In this document: piece after piece, positions 42,385 to 50,958 of the stretch
Position numbering within the stretch: the stretch's first letter is position 1
Layout of the letters: the number at the start of each line of letters is the position of its first letter
Assembly (NCBI RefSeq): GCF_017792385.1
Contig: NZ_CP051230.1
Span: forward strand, 2,666,001 to 2,730,000
Length of the DNA stretch: 64,000 nt
Source of the DNA: Hyphomonas sp.
GTDB taxonomy: Bacteria > Pseudomonadota > Alphaproteobacteria > Caulobacterales > Hyphomonadaceae
Reading direction: 5' to 3'
Made by a program: the position numbers and the translations under genes
Notes under the pieces: model-generated
Database searches by the model: none
Told to the model about the DNA's origin: nothing
The model's input: the letters and a program-made list of their open reading frames with translations, nothing else

Positions 42385-44565
42385 CTAGAAGGCCACTCTC
42401 AGGCCGACGCGGATGTTCCGGCCCGGCGCAGGCACCGAATCCTTCAGAACGGACGTGGAATAGCGCACTTCCTCATCCGTCAGGTTCCGCCCCTCGATGA
42501 ACAATTGCGTGCCGTCCTTGCCGAACCCGGCCTCCGACAGGTTCACGGCAGCCTTCAGTCCGGTCGTGACATAGCCATCGGTTGGCAGCAGGCCCGTACC
42601 CGGATCATCCTGGTCCGCAGCGGCAGTCATCGTCCATCCGGCTGACCAAAGGCCCCAGTCGGCATCCAGCGCGGCATGGAAAGTCACCGGCGGCAGGTAG
42701 GGCACATTGCCCCCGTCGTCCAGTTCGCCATCAACCAGGTCCAGGCTGGCAGATGTCACCCAGTCCGCACCCAGCAGGCCCTCGGGGAAGCGGGCCTCGG
42801 CCTCGATCTCGGCGCCAGTGAAGCTCGCGCCCTGTTGCTCGAACAGGAAGATCGGCAACTCATCCAGTTCGTCCACTTCAACGCCGTCCTCGAGAACAAC
42901 GCCCGGTGTCAGATAGATGAAGCCGTCAAAGTCCGAATGGAAGACATTGGCGCCGATGCTGAAGCGATCATTCTCCCAGCGCAGGGTGGCTTCGAGATTG
43001 GTGCCTTTTTCCTTGCCGAGGGAAGCATCTCCAACCTCGTACTGACTCGTCGCTAGGTGCGCGCCGTCGGCGAACAACTCGCTCTCGTTCGGGGCCCGTT
43101 CGGTGTAGCTGAGCTGTGCGCCGGCCCACCAGCCGGAGGTCCAATGCTTGTGACCGCCCAGCGATGCGCTGAACAGGTCGAAGCTGCGTTCACCCTGAAC
43201 CTCGTTGTCAAGTTCGGTATTGTCGAACCGCAGGCCGCCTTCCAGGCCCGACTGGTCGTCGAATTCCAATGTCTCGTAGATGAAGGCGCCAAAGGTCTTG
43301 GTTGAGGTTGGTGTCAGGAAGGACTCCTCCCCATCCGAGCCGAGATCCTTGTCCAGGAACTGGACGCCGGCCGCCCCGACCATCTCGCCGAACACATGGC
43401 CAAGCTCGAGACGGCCTTCCGTCCCCTCGGTCGTGTAGATCGTGCCCGGCTCGCCCGGACCCTCGAACTCTATATGTTCGTAATCGGCATAGGACAGATT
43501 GCCCGCGATCCGCGTGATCGGGCCGAGGTCCAGCTTTGCTCCGCCGCGAATGTCGTAGCGGGTCTGCTCCAGATCGATGAAGGCGAATTCCTCTTCGTGA
43601 TCATGGTCTTCCTCGTCCTCATGATCCTCGTCTTCGTGATCCTCTTCCTCTTCTTCCTCGTGTTCGTGATGTTCGTGTCCGGGAATGCCATAGCTGGATG
43701 TCTGCTGACGGATGGCAAAGCCGAGGAAGGCGTCGTCGCCGACCCATGAGAAACCGGCGGAATAGGTTCCGGACTGGAGGAAGGAGTTCTCCATCGTGTC
43801 GCGAACTTCCTCGTCCTCATGCTCCTCATGATCGTGATCTTCGTCCTCGTCATGATCCTCTTCGTCATGATCGTCGTGCTCGTCTTCCTCCATAGCGCGC
43901 AGCAGGGAGGATTCGGCAAAGCCGGGAATGTCATAGTCTCCGAAGTCACGCGCCGAAGCTGAAAGGGTCAGGACAAATGGCCCCGTCGTGAACCGCGCCT
44001 TGCCCGCGAGTTCGGTGCCCTCATTCACGCTGTTATTGGCCGCAAAGCCATCAAACGAGACCGGGGCATCCGGCAGTTTCTCCACGATCAGGCCGTCAAT
44101 CACATTGACGACGCCACCAATCGCCTGACCGCCATAGGCCAGCGCAGCAGGTCCTCGCAGGATCTCGATCTTCTCGGCATCGATCCCGTCGGTCGCGACC
44201 TGGTGATCCGGCGATGCGGCAGAGGCGTCGATCGCACCGATGCCATTGGTCAGCACGAGCACGCGCTCGGCGCCAAGGCCCCGCAGGACCGGACGGCTGG
44301 CACCCTGGCCGAAGAAGGTGGTCGACACGCCAGCCTCGCCCGCGAGCGTGTCGCCAAGCGTGCCGGAAAGTTTCTCGACGAGTTCGGCGCGATTGATCGC
44401 GGTGGCATTGCCAATCATCTCATCGGTTTCGCGCTGGGGGCCGACACCGGTAACGATGACGGTTTCAAGGGTTTCTGGTTCGGGGGCTTCCTGTGCAAGA
44501 GCGAGCGGGCTTGCGCCCAGCAGGAGCGAGGCCGCGATCACGCGGCGGGTGTAGTTGGGGGTCAT
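42385..44565 (-). CDS. ZnuD-like TonB-dependent zinc receptor with two His/acidic-rich insertions
   Basis: 726 residues. A signal peptide (to about ALAQEAPEP) is followed by the TonB box (ETVIVTG). The plug (FGQGASRPVLRGLGAERVLVLTNGIG, SPDHQVATDGIDAEKIEILRGPAALAYGG) closely follows the ZnuD pattern. Two long inserts of His, Asp and Glu in the barrel, encoded at about 43790-43895 and 43590-43685, recall the zinc-binding loops of ZnuD but are longer. It should import zinc across the outer membrane. A small His-rich protein with a Zur-like box precedes it on the same strand. Confidence 0.9.
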   Translation of the reverse strand: MTPNYTRRVIAASLLLGASPLALAQEAPEPETLETVIVTGVGPQRETDEMIGNATAINRAELVEKLSGTLGDTLAGEAGVSTTFFGQGASRPVLRGLGAERVLVLTNGIGAIDASAASPDHQVATDGIDAEKIEILRGPAALAYGGQAIGGVVNVIDGLIVEKLPDAPVSFDGFAANNSVNEGTELAGKARFTTGPFVLTLSASARDFGDYDIPGFAESSLLRAMEEDEHDDHDEEDHDEDEDHDHEEHEDEEVRDTMENSFLQSGTYSAGFSWVGDDAFLGFAIRQQTSSYGIPGHEHHEHEEEEEEDHEDEDHEDEEDHDHEEEFAFIDLEQTRYDIRGGAKLDLGPITRIAGNLSYADYEHIEFEGPGEPGTIYTTEGTEGRLELGHVFGEMVGAAGVQFLDKDLGSDGEESFLTPTSTKTFGAFIYETLEFDDQSGLEGGLRFDNTELDNEVQGERSFDLFSASLGGHKHWTSGWWAGAQLSYTERAPNESELFADGAHLATSQYEVGDASLGKEKGTNLEATLRWENDRFSIGANVFHSDFDGFIYLTPGVVLEDGVEVDELDELPIFLFEQQGASFTGAEIEAEARFPEGLLGADWVTSASLDLVDGELDDGGNVPYLPPVTFHAALDADWGLWSAGWTMTAAADQDDPGTGLLPTDGYVTTGLKAAVNLSEAGFGKDGTQLFIEGRNLTDEEVRYSTSVLKDSVPAPGRNIRVGLRVAF

Positions 44566-44622
44566 GGTCCGGGAGTCCTTCAGACAATAGGGAGGGCTGC
44601 CCGCAGGCAGCCGGTCAGGTCG

Positions 44623-44925
44623 CTATTGCAGGGAGACGGGGGGACTTCGCGGTGGAGGGGCCCGGCCCGGCGGGCGAATCCAGAGCGGGCTGGAAACCAG
44701 TGCTATGGCCGGCTGCGCTGTTGGGGCCGGTACGAGAGGAGCAGGCGGAACAGCCGGCAGTACGGCTTGCACTTGTGCAATCGTCGCCAGTTCACACGTG
44801 ATTCCGTGATGTTCATGCGTTTCATCGGCGTGCGCGGACGCGTGGCCCAGCCCCAGCGCCTGTACCAGCACAAACAGGGCGGCGAGCAATGCGATCCATC
44901 GCGGACGGGACAGCCGGAATGACAT
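44623..44925 (-). CDS. Small His-containing envelope protein (DUF2946-like) preceding the zinc receptor
   Basis: 100 residues. A hydrophobic N-terminal helix (WIALLAALFVLVQALGLGHA) is followed by HASAHADETHEHHGITC, a cluster of His/Cys/acidic residues, then a Pro-rich tail (WIRPPGRAPPPRS). The arrangement parallels the 114-residue protein at 24666. It is probably periplasmic or membrane anchored and may handle zinc for the receptor 57 bases downstream. ATG 44925 is chosen because the predicted start of transcription is next to it; an in-frame ATG at 44994 gives no signal-like sequence. Confidence 0.6.
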   Translation of the reverse strand: MSFRLSRPRWIALLAALFVLVQALGLGHASAHADETHEHHGITCELATIAQVQAVLPAVPPAPLVPAPTAQPAIALVSSPLWIRPPGRAPPPRSPPVSLQ

Positions 44926-44941
44926 TGTGATGCTATTACAT
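44925..44941. promoter_or_regulatory. Zur-like palindrome
   Basis: On the minus strand ATGTAATAGCATCACAA matches most positions of the known Zur pattern ATGTTATA-N-TATAACAT. It covers the predicted -10 element and touches the start codon. This fits zinc-dependent repression of the small protein and the ZnuD-like receptor. Confidence 0.55.
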
Positions 44942-44961
44942 TTGTGATCCTTGCAGGGCAA
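44933..44961 (-). promoter_or_regulatory. Promoter of the zinc-uptake genes, possibly leaderless
   Basis: On the minus strand: TTGCCC (-35, at 44956-44961), 17 bases, TAATAG (-10, at 44933-44938). The expected start of transcription (near 44926) coincides with the ATG at 44925, so the message would lack a leader. Confidence 0.5.
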
Positions 44962-45084
44962 GCGCCGCTGCAGCGAAAACATTACGATCCGCACATCCTG
45001 CGCCAGTTTTCACCGTTCGGTAACCAAGGAGTCGCATGGTCGCCAGGGTTAATAAAAAGCCTTGTGCTGTTAAGAGGATACAGG

Positions 45085-46671
45085 ATGTCGAAGAAAGCTG
45101 TGCGCTGGGGCGCAGACGTTGGATGCCAGAGCAAGGTCAAGCCACTGGAGATTCGCAACGACCTTTCCGATCATGGCCTGAAGGGCAAGCGGGCGCAGGG
45201 ATATCTGGGCCTTAATCGCCAATTGACCAAGATTGCCGCCAAGAAAGACGGTCGCGATGGCTTGCCGGCTTCGGAAGCCGCGACACCCGACCAGTGGAGC
45301 GAGTGCGAACAGCAGATCGCCGGGCGAGCCGAAGATGTGCGCCGGGGGCTCGGCACCTGGCTGACGACGACGGCAGCATCCGTGCGCAACTATATCAGTG
45401 ACTACACGCCGATCGATATCTATCCGGACCAGCTGCGCGAGGCGATCAAGACCGAAGAGAACGAATACCGCCATTACGAACTGGATGATGTGAACGAGGC
45501 CAAGGAATCGCATTCCGCCGCGATCATCGAATTGCAGCAGTTCAAACTGCGCCACGGAGACCGGATCGGAGACCGCACGCCTGACATCAAGAAAAATGTG
45601 GAACAGGCGGTCGCCATCCTGATCTTCATCATGATCCTGGAAGGCGGCTTCAATGCGCTCCTGTTCAAGGATGCGCAGGCCAATGGTCTCATGGGCGGCC
45701 TGATGATCGCCTTCGGCGTGTCTTCGGTGAATGTCCTGTTCGGGGTCATCGCCGGCTTTTTCGGCCTGCGCTATCTCAACCATCCGGCGCTGCCGGCCAA
45801 GATCATGGGCGGTGCCATAGCGATGGTCTTCATCCTGGCCGGCATCTTCCTCAATTTCTTCGTCGCCCATTTCCGCGACGCGGTCGAACTCGGCCTGCTG
45901 GCGGCAACCGAGGCCGGCACGCTGGGCACGTTTTCCATGTTTTCCATCGCGCCCGGTGATGTCGTCATGTCCATGTTTCCGAACGTGTTCGGACTGGAAA
46001 GTTTCCTCGCCCTGGGGCTGTTGTTCATGGGGCTCGCAGTGTTCGCACTGGCCGTCTATGAGGGCTATGACCGGATTTCGGACCGGTATCCCGGCTATGG
46101 CCGCGTCTGGCGCAAGGAGCGCAAGGCCTATGAACGCCGCCAGGAAGTGCGCAATGGCGTGCGGGATGATTTGTCCGACTATTTCTCCAATTGCCGGCTC
46201 TGGTTCGAAACCCAGCAATCGCGTCATGTCGCTGCCAAGCGCGAGATCGAGAAGGCCATGAACCTTCTGGAAACCCGCCGGGACTATGCGGCAGCCATTG
46301 CCGCCCGGGCCGCCGATGAGGAGCGCAGTCTCAAAGTGGCTTATCGCCAGGCACACCGCCGTGCCCGCAACGCCCATCGTGATCGTCTTGGTGAGCAGGC
46401 GCCATGCCCGGCCTATTTCGACGAGATCGTCACGCCGCAATTGCCGCCATTCGACTACTCCAAGGAGCGCGACCAGGCCAACAAGGCCATTGCGGCGATC
46501 GACAACAACATCAAGGCCCTGAACCAGACGCGGGAATGGCTTGAACAACACATTCAGCAGGTCCAGAAGGGCTTGTCTTCCATCGAGAAGAAAGTTGCTG
46601 ACGAAATCGGCAAGGTCCGTGATGCCAAGGGGGCAACCCATGTCCCGGTGGATCAGGCACGCCGGGCCTAG
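45085..46671 (+). CDS. Four-TM coiled-coil membrane protein of unknown function (module gene 1)
   Basis: 528 residues. The N-terminal soluble region of about 170 residues includes a predicted helical stretch (EYRHYELDDVNEAKES). Four membrane helices follow at about 175-195, 200-228, 238-264 and 303-327, then a long charged coiled-coil C-terminus of about 200 residues (ERRQEVRNGVRDDL; DNNIKALNQTREWLEQHIQ). An even number of helices puts both ends on the same side, probably cytoplasmic. I recognise no family. GAGGAT precedes the start at 45085. The next gene begins 15 bases later with its own strong ribosome site, so the two are one operon. Confidence 0.8.
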   Translation: MSKKAVRWGADVGCQSKVKPLEIRNDLSDHGLKGKRAQGYLGLNRQLTKIAAKKDGRDGLPASEAATPDQWSECEQQIAGRAEDVRRGLGTWLTTTAASVRNYISDYTPIDIYPDQLREAIKTEENEYRHYELDDVNEAKESHSAAIIELQQFKLRHGDRIGDRTPDIKKNVEQAVAILIFIMILEGGFNALLFKDAQANGLMGGLMIAFGVSSVNVLFGVIAGFFGLRYLNHPALPAKIMGGAIAMVFILAGIFLNFFVAHFRDAVELGLLAATEAGTLGTFSMFSIAPGDVVMSMFPNVFGLESFLALGLLFMGLAVFALAVYEGYDRISDRYPGYGRVWRKERKAYERRQEVRNGVRDDLSDYFSNCRLWFETQQSRHVAAKREIEKAMNLLETRRDYAAAIAARAADEERSLKVAYRQAHRRARNAHRDRLGEQAPCPAYFDEIVTPQLPPFDYSKERDQANKAIAAIDNNIKALNQTREWLEQHIQQVQKGLSSIEKKVADEIGKVRDAKGATHVPVDQARRA

Positions 46672-46686
46672 GAGGAGTATTCAGGG

Positions 46687-47463
46687 ATGCCACGTCGCAG
46701 AAGTGACAGAGGCCCGTGGTTCTGGCGCGGCATGATCGCGCTGATGCTGGGGGTGGTTTTCGCGCTGTTCGCCGTGGTGGCGTTCAATCAGCCGCCATCC
46801 CTGATGGCCGACACCAGCTGCCGCATGGACCGCAAGGATCCTGCACATACGATCATCCTGATCGACCAGTCCGACCCCTTCAATCCGAACGATCTGGATT
46901 GGGTCTACGAATTCGTCGATGCTGAAGCGCGTGCTCTGCCGAAATATGGCCGCCTCACAATTCTCACGCCGAATGCCGCGAATCCGTATGAGCCGAAGCG
47001 CATCCACTTTGCCTGCTCTCCCGGCAGCGCCGCAGAAGCCAATCCGATTTTCCAGAACCCGAAAATGGTCGAGCAGAGCTGGCAATCGGAATTCTATGCG
47101 CCGCTGCTGGAGCAGGTCGAGACGGCCCTCCTGGACACGCGCCAGCCCAGTTCCCCGCTGGTGGAAGCGGTCTATGCCGTCAGCGACCGGGCCGATTTCC
47201 AGCCGGGGGACACGTCGCGTCGTCTCGTGCTCGTATCCGATCTGATGCAACATTCAGACGGTTTCAGCTTCTATCGGGCCGGTGCGGATTATGAGGCGTT
47301 CCTCGGGTCCGATCTCGCCCGCATGACCCCGCGCCTGGACCAGGTCGATGTGGTGGCGCGGATCGTGCCAAGACAGATCTACGACCTGCCCATGGCGGAG
47401 GTGAAAGCCTTCTGGCGGGCCTATTTCGATGAGGCCGGGGCGCAATACGGATCGGTGAACTGA
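46687..47463 (+). CDS. Membrane-anchored vWA-like protein of unknown function (module gene 2)
   Basis: 258 residues. One N-terminal membrane anchor (about 12-35) is followed by an extracytoplasmic domain that opens with HTIILIDQSDPF and later has RRLVLVSDLMQHSDG, the alternating strand and Asp pattern of a von Willebrand A fold. The MIDAS-like DQSD departs from DxSxS, so metal-dependent adhesion may be lost or changed. Two Cys (TSCRM, HFACS) could pair. GGAGGAG lies 9 bases before the start. It presumably works with the four-TM protein encoded upstream. Not a recognised family. Confidence 0.75.
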   Translation: MPRRRSDRGPWFWRGMIALMLGVVFALFAVVAFNQPPSLMADTSCRMDRKDPAHTIILIDQSDPFNPNDLDWVYEFVDAEARALPKYGRLTILTPNAANPYEPKRIHFACSPGSAAEANPIFQNPKMVEQSWQSEFYAPLLEQVETALLDTRQPSSPLVEAVYAVSDRADFQPGDTSRRLVLVSDLMQHSDGFSFYRAGADYEAFLGSDLARMTPRLDQVDVVARIVPRQIYDLPMAEVKAFWRAYFDEAGAQYGSVN

Positions 47464-47549
47464 GCCGGTAAACGGCTGTCAGCGCTACAGGATTGGCCCC
47501 GAATTTGCATTGTTGCCGTCAAAGGCACTGCAATATTTGGAGAACGCCG

Positions 47550-49484
47550 ATGTTCACGTCCTGCAAGGCAAGTCTGACAGCCATCGTATCCGCGCTCGTC
47601 CTGGCGGCGTGCGCCACGCCGCCCGAGCCGGTGGTCGAGGGCGCCGAGTCCGGCGATCCCGTGATCACGCCGCGGCAACAGGAATATCTCGATGCCTTCA
47701 ACGCTCCGCGCGGCGCCGTTCGGGCGACCCAGACAGGAATCCGGCCGGGATACACCTTCGTCGGCATCGCCGAAACGGACCGGACCGAAGCCCTGAACTG
47801 GCGGATCATCGCGCCGAATGGGGAGACCGTCGCGGACGGGCAAACGATTCCCTATGGCTATCATGACGGCTCCGGGGCCCATGTTCAGCTGATCGTGACG
47901 GACGCACTGCGCACTCCGGCTACCGGGCTCGTCCTCGATGTCGAAGGCGTCGGCAAGAGCCACCCCTTCGCCGTGTCGGAAGATGTCTTCAAGCAGCTCA
48001 AATACGACACGCTCCACTATTTCTACCACAACCGGGCCGGCGTCCCGATCGAAGCGCGCTATGCCGGTGGCAAGCAATGGGCGCGCCCGGCCGGACACCA
48101 AATCGAAGTGCTGACCTGCTTTGCCGGCACCGACACGCGCGGTGTCGAGTGGCCTGCCTGCGACTACAAGCTGGACGTCAGCGGCGGCTGGTATGATGCC
48201 GGTGATCACGGAAAATATGTCGTCAATAGCGGCATCAGCGTCTGGAGCCTTCTGAACGCCTATGAGCGCGGCACTGACGGATTCGAGGACGGCACCGTCA
48301 ACATTCCGGAATCGGGCAATGGCGTCAGCGACTTGCTGGATGAGGCTCGGGTCAATCTCGACTACATGCTCAGCATGCAGGCCCCCGAAGGCGCCGAGGC
48401 GGCTGTCCTACGCGGACAGGTCAATGGCCAGTGGGAAACCGCCAGCCCCGATGTGATTGATGTATCCGGCATGGTGCACCACAAGTCTGGCGATACCGTC
48501 TGGGCGCGGTTCCCGTTGATGCCGCATGAGAATACAGCGAACCGTGTCCTGTTCGCACCGTCCACGGCGGCCACGCTGCACGTTGCGGCTGTGGGCGCCC
48601 AATGTGCCCGCGTGTTCAACGGCATCGACGATGTCTATGCCACCAAATGCCTGGCCGCAGCCAAACGCGCCTTTGCGGCGGCGAAGCGGGTGCCGGACGC
48701 CTATGCCTATGACAATTTTCCCGGCACCGGCCCATACGGGGCGACCGACATTCGCGGGGAATTCTACTGGGCGGCTGCGGAGCTGTACGCCGCCACCGGA
48801 GACGCGGCGTATGCGGAAGATGTCAAAACCTATCAGGCTGCTCTGGACCAATGGCCCGTCAGCGGCCGCCAGCAGCCCTATTGGGGGGACACAACCGGTC
48901 TGGGCGTGCTGACGCTGGCCCGCCTGGCACCGGATCCGGCCATCCGGCAGGAAGCCGTCGGTGCCCTGCGCCAGACAGCGGACGCCTATATCGCCCAGAC
49001 CCGGTTTGAAGGGTACCAGATTCCCATGAACCGGGGCGTGTGGCCCTGGGGATCGATCGGCACGCTGGCCAGCCGCGGCATGATGCTGGGCACGGCCTAT
49101 GACTTGACCGGCGACGTCCGGTATCGCGACGGGGCCCTGTCCTTGCTGGACTATATTCTCGGCCGCAATCCACGCGACATTTCCTATGTGTCCGGTCATG
49201 GCGAGAACGCATTCAAGGCGCCGCACCACCGCCATTGGGCCGGGGCGCGCCATGAGGGATATCCCTTGCCGCCTCCGGGCGCCGTCTCGGGCGGGCCAAA
49301 CAATACCGACCCGGCCGGTCCGGTCTCACGCATGATCTTCGATCAATGCCATGCCCAAACCTGCTATGCAGACCATGTCGATGCGTTCGAACTGAATGAA
49401 GTGGCCATCAACTGGCAGGCCGCAACCTTCTGGCTGGCGGCATGGGCGGACGATATCGACCGTGCAGACCAGACGGGCCGTTAG
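47550..49484 (+). CDS. GH9 endoglucanase-type lipoprotein
   Basis: 644 residues. A lipoprotein signal has lipobox LAAC (Cys21, Ala at +2, outer membrane). It is followed by an N-terminal Ig-like (CelD_N) domain to about residue 150 and then an (alpha/alpha)6 GH9 catalytic domain. Catalytic residues are visible: GGWYDAGDHGKY with Asp216 and Asp219, APHHRHWA, and general acid Glu617 in NEVAINW. It should cut beta-1,4-glucans (cellulose, mixed-linkage glucan or cello-oligosaccharides) at the cell surface or periplasm. Its stop overlaps that of xthA on the other strand by 4 bases. Confidence 0.92.
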   Translation: MFTSCKASLTAIVSALVLAACATPPEPVVEGAESGDPVITPRQQEYLDAFNAPRGAVRATQTGIRPGYTFVGIAETDRTEALNWRIIAPNGETVADGQTIPYGYHDGSGAHVQLIVTDALRTPATGLVLDVEGVGKSHPFAVSEDVFKQLKYDTLHYFYHNRAGVPIEARYAGGKQWARPAGHQIEVLTCFAGTDTRGVEWPACDYKLDVSGGWYDAGDHGKYVVNSGISVWSLLNAYERGTDGFEDGTVNIPESGNGVSDLLDEARVNLDYMLSMQAPEGAEAAVLRGQVNGQWETASPDVIDVSGMVHHKSGDTVWARFPLMPHENTANRVLFAPSTAATLHVAAVGAQCARVFNGIDDVYATKCLAAAKRAFAAAKRVPDAYAYDNFPGTGPYGATDIRGEFYWAAAELYAATGDAAYAEDVKTYQAALDQWPVSGRQQPYWGDTTGLGVLTLARLAPDPAIRQEAVGALRQTADAYIAQTRFEGYQIPMNRGVWPWGSIGTLASRGMMLGTAYDLTGDVRYRDGALSLLDYILGRNPRDISYVSGHGENAFKAPHHRHWAGARHEGYPLPPPGAVSGGPNNTDPAGPVSRMIFDQCHAQTCYADHVDAFELNEVAINWQAATFWLAAWADDIDRADQTGR

Positions 49485-50257
49485 TCCTCGAACGTGCCGA
49501 TAACCGGCACATGATCTGACGGCTTCTCGAGTTCGCGGGCCTTGCGATAGATCTCCACCGACTGGAGCCTGTCGCAAGCCTGTGGAGAGCAGAGGAGATG
49601 GTCGATCCGGATGCCGTGATCCTTCTTGAACGCGCCGCCCTGATAGTCCCAGAACGTGTATTGGTGCGCGCGTCCATCGGTCAGTTCGAACGCGTCCGCC
49701 AATCCGAGATATTTCAGCTTCCGGAATTCTGCGCGCGTCTCGGGCAGGGCGAGCGCATCATCCTGCCAGACCGTCTCGTCCCAGCAGTCCTCGGGCGTGG
49801 GAATACAATTATAGTCGCCGCACAGCACGAAGGCCTCGTCCTGTTTGAGCAGGCCGCGCGCATGTTGTTCCAGCGCGTCCATCCACTCCATCTTGTAGTC
49901 GTACTTCTGGCCGGGCGCGGGATTGCCGTTCGGCAGGTACAGTCCGCCGACGCGGATCGGCCGGTCGGTCAGGATCAGCGCCTCGATATAGCGCGCCTGG
50001 TCATCCTCGATCGTGGGCAGGCCCTTGGTGACATCCTCGATCTCGTGCTTGGAGAGCAGGGCGACACCATTATAGCTTTTCTGGCCAAGCACCTCGCAGT
50101 TCCAGCCGCGCTCCTCCAGCTCCATGTACGGGAACGCATTCGTCTCGCACTTGATTTCCTGCAGGCAGACAACATCGCAATCGATGGCGTCCAGCACATC
50201 CAGCACTGTAGGCAGGCGTGCCTTGATCGAGTTGACATTCCAGGTGGCGATACGCAT
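49481..50257 (-). CDS. xthA: Exodeoxyribonuclease III
   Basis: 258 residues of the EEP fold with the ExoIII/AP-endonuclease motifs: ATWNVNSIKARLP, LQEIKCET (metal Glu), GLYLPNGN, LCGDYNCIPTPEDCWD (Asp/Asn), RIDHLLCSP and SDHVPVIGTF (catalytic His). It acts in base-excision repair as AP endonuclease and 3'-exonuclease. Standard length. It is transcribed alone, divergent from the tat operon. Confidence 0.96.
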   Translation of the reverse strand: MRIATWNVNSIKARLPTVLDVLDAIDCDVVCLQEIKCETNAFPYMELEERGWNCEVLGQKSYNGVALLSKHEIEDVTKGLPTIEDDQARYIEALILTDRPIRVGGLYLPNGNPAPGQKYDYKMEWMDALEQHARGLLKQDEAFVLCGDYNCIPTPEDCWDETVWQDDALALPETRAEFRKLKYLGLADAFELTDGRAHQYTFWDYQGGAFKKDHGIRIDHLLCSPQACDRLQSVEIYRKARELEKPSDHVPVIGTFED

Positions 50258-50337
50258 GGCTGTTCTTTAGCAGCTTCGTCCCATTGTTCCAGCGTGTGCT
50301 GCTGTATATATTTATCGGGTTCTTCGAGGAGAGAGGC

Positions 50338-50553
50338 ATGTCGCCAAGCTGGATTCAATTGCTGATCGTGGTGGTCGTCGCACTCCTCCTGTTCGGCGGA
50401 CGCGGCCGGATTTCCTCCATCATGGGGGACATGGCCAAGGGGATCGGTGCATTCCGAAAGGGCCTGAAGGACGAGGAAGAGACCAAATCCGTCGAGAAGG
50501 ACGAGATGGTCAACGTCACCCCCCAGAAGGACGAGACGAAAGCCTCGTCATAA
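50338..50553 (+). CDS. tatA: Twin-arginine translocase subunit TatA
   Basis: 71 residues. One N-terminal membrane helix (IQLLIVVVVALLLFG) is followed by the FGGRGRISS hinge, the amphipathic helix (MGDMAKGIGAFRKGLKD) and an acidic tail. Here the canonical FG-x-x-K/R-LP hinge reads FGGRGRI. The start at 50338 has GAGGAGAGAGG upstream. First gene of tatABC. Confidence 0.93.
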   Translation: MSPSWIQLLIVVVVALLLFGGRGRISSIMGDMAKGIGAFRKGLKDEEETKSVEKDEMVNVTPQKDETKASS

Positions 50554-50577
50554 TTTGCCGAGTGGAGGGCGCTTCGC

Positions 50578-50958
50578 ATGCTGCCCGGAATCGGGTTTTC
50601 CGAGATTTTGTTGCTTGGCCTTGCGGCGCTGATCATTGTCGGCCCGAAGGATCTGCCGATGATGATGCGCCGGGTTGGCCAATTCGTCGGCAAGGGCCGC
50701 GCCATGGCGCGGGAGTTCCAGGCAGCGTTTGAGGACATTGCCCGACAGAGCGAGCTCGACGATCTGCGCAAGGAAATCGAGGATCTGAAGCGCGAGAACA
50801 CGATGCAGCAGGCCCAGGATGACCTGGCCGCCTTTGAAGCGGATGTGAATTCGGCCGTGATGGAAAAAAGCCCCCCGCCGCCCGCAAGCGATCCGAAGCC
50901 GAAAGGCGCCCCGGATGCACCGGCGCCTGCGCCGAAACCCGGGGATGATGCCGCGTGA
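50578..50958 (+). CDS. tatB: Twin-arginine translocase subunit TatB
   Basis: 126 residues. The membrane helix (FSEILLLGLAALIIVGPKDLP with TatB-type Glu8) is followed by a long amphipathic/coiled region and a Pro/Ala-rich tail. It forms the substrate receptor with TatC. Its stop overlaps the tatC start. Confidence 0.95.
   Translation: MLPGIGFSEILLLGLAALIIVGPKDLPMMMRRVGQFVGKGRAMAREFQAAFEDIARQSELDDLRKEIEDLKRENTMQQAQDDLAAFEADVNSAVMEKSPPPPASDPKPKGAPDAPAPAPKPGDDAA

Noticed and set aside
45070..46641. A 523-codon open frame opposite the four-TM gene
   Set aside because: The plus-strand frame has membrane helices, a coiled coil and a ribosome site; the antisense one has none of these.
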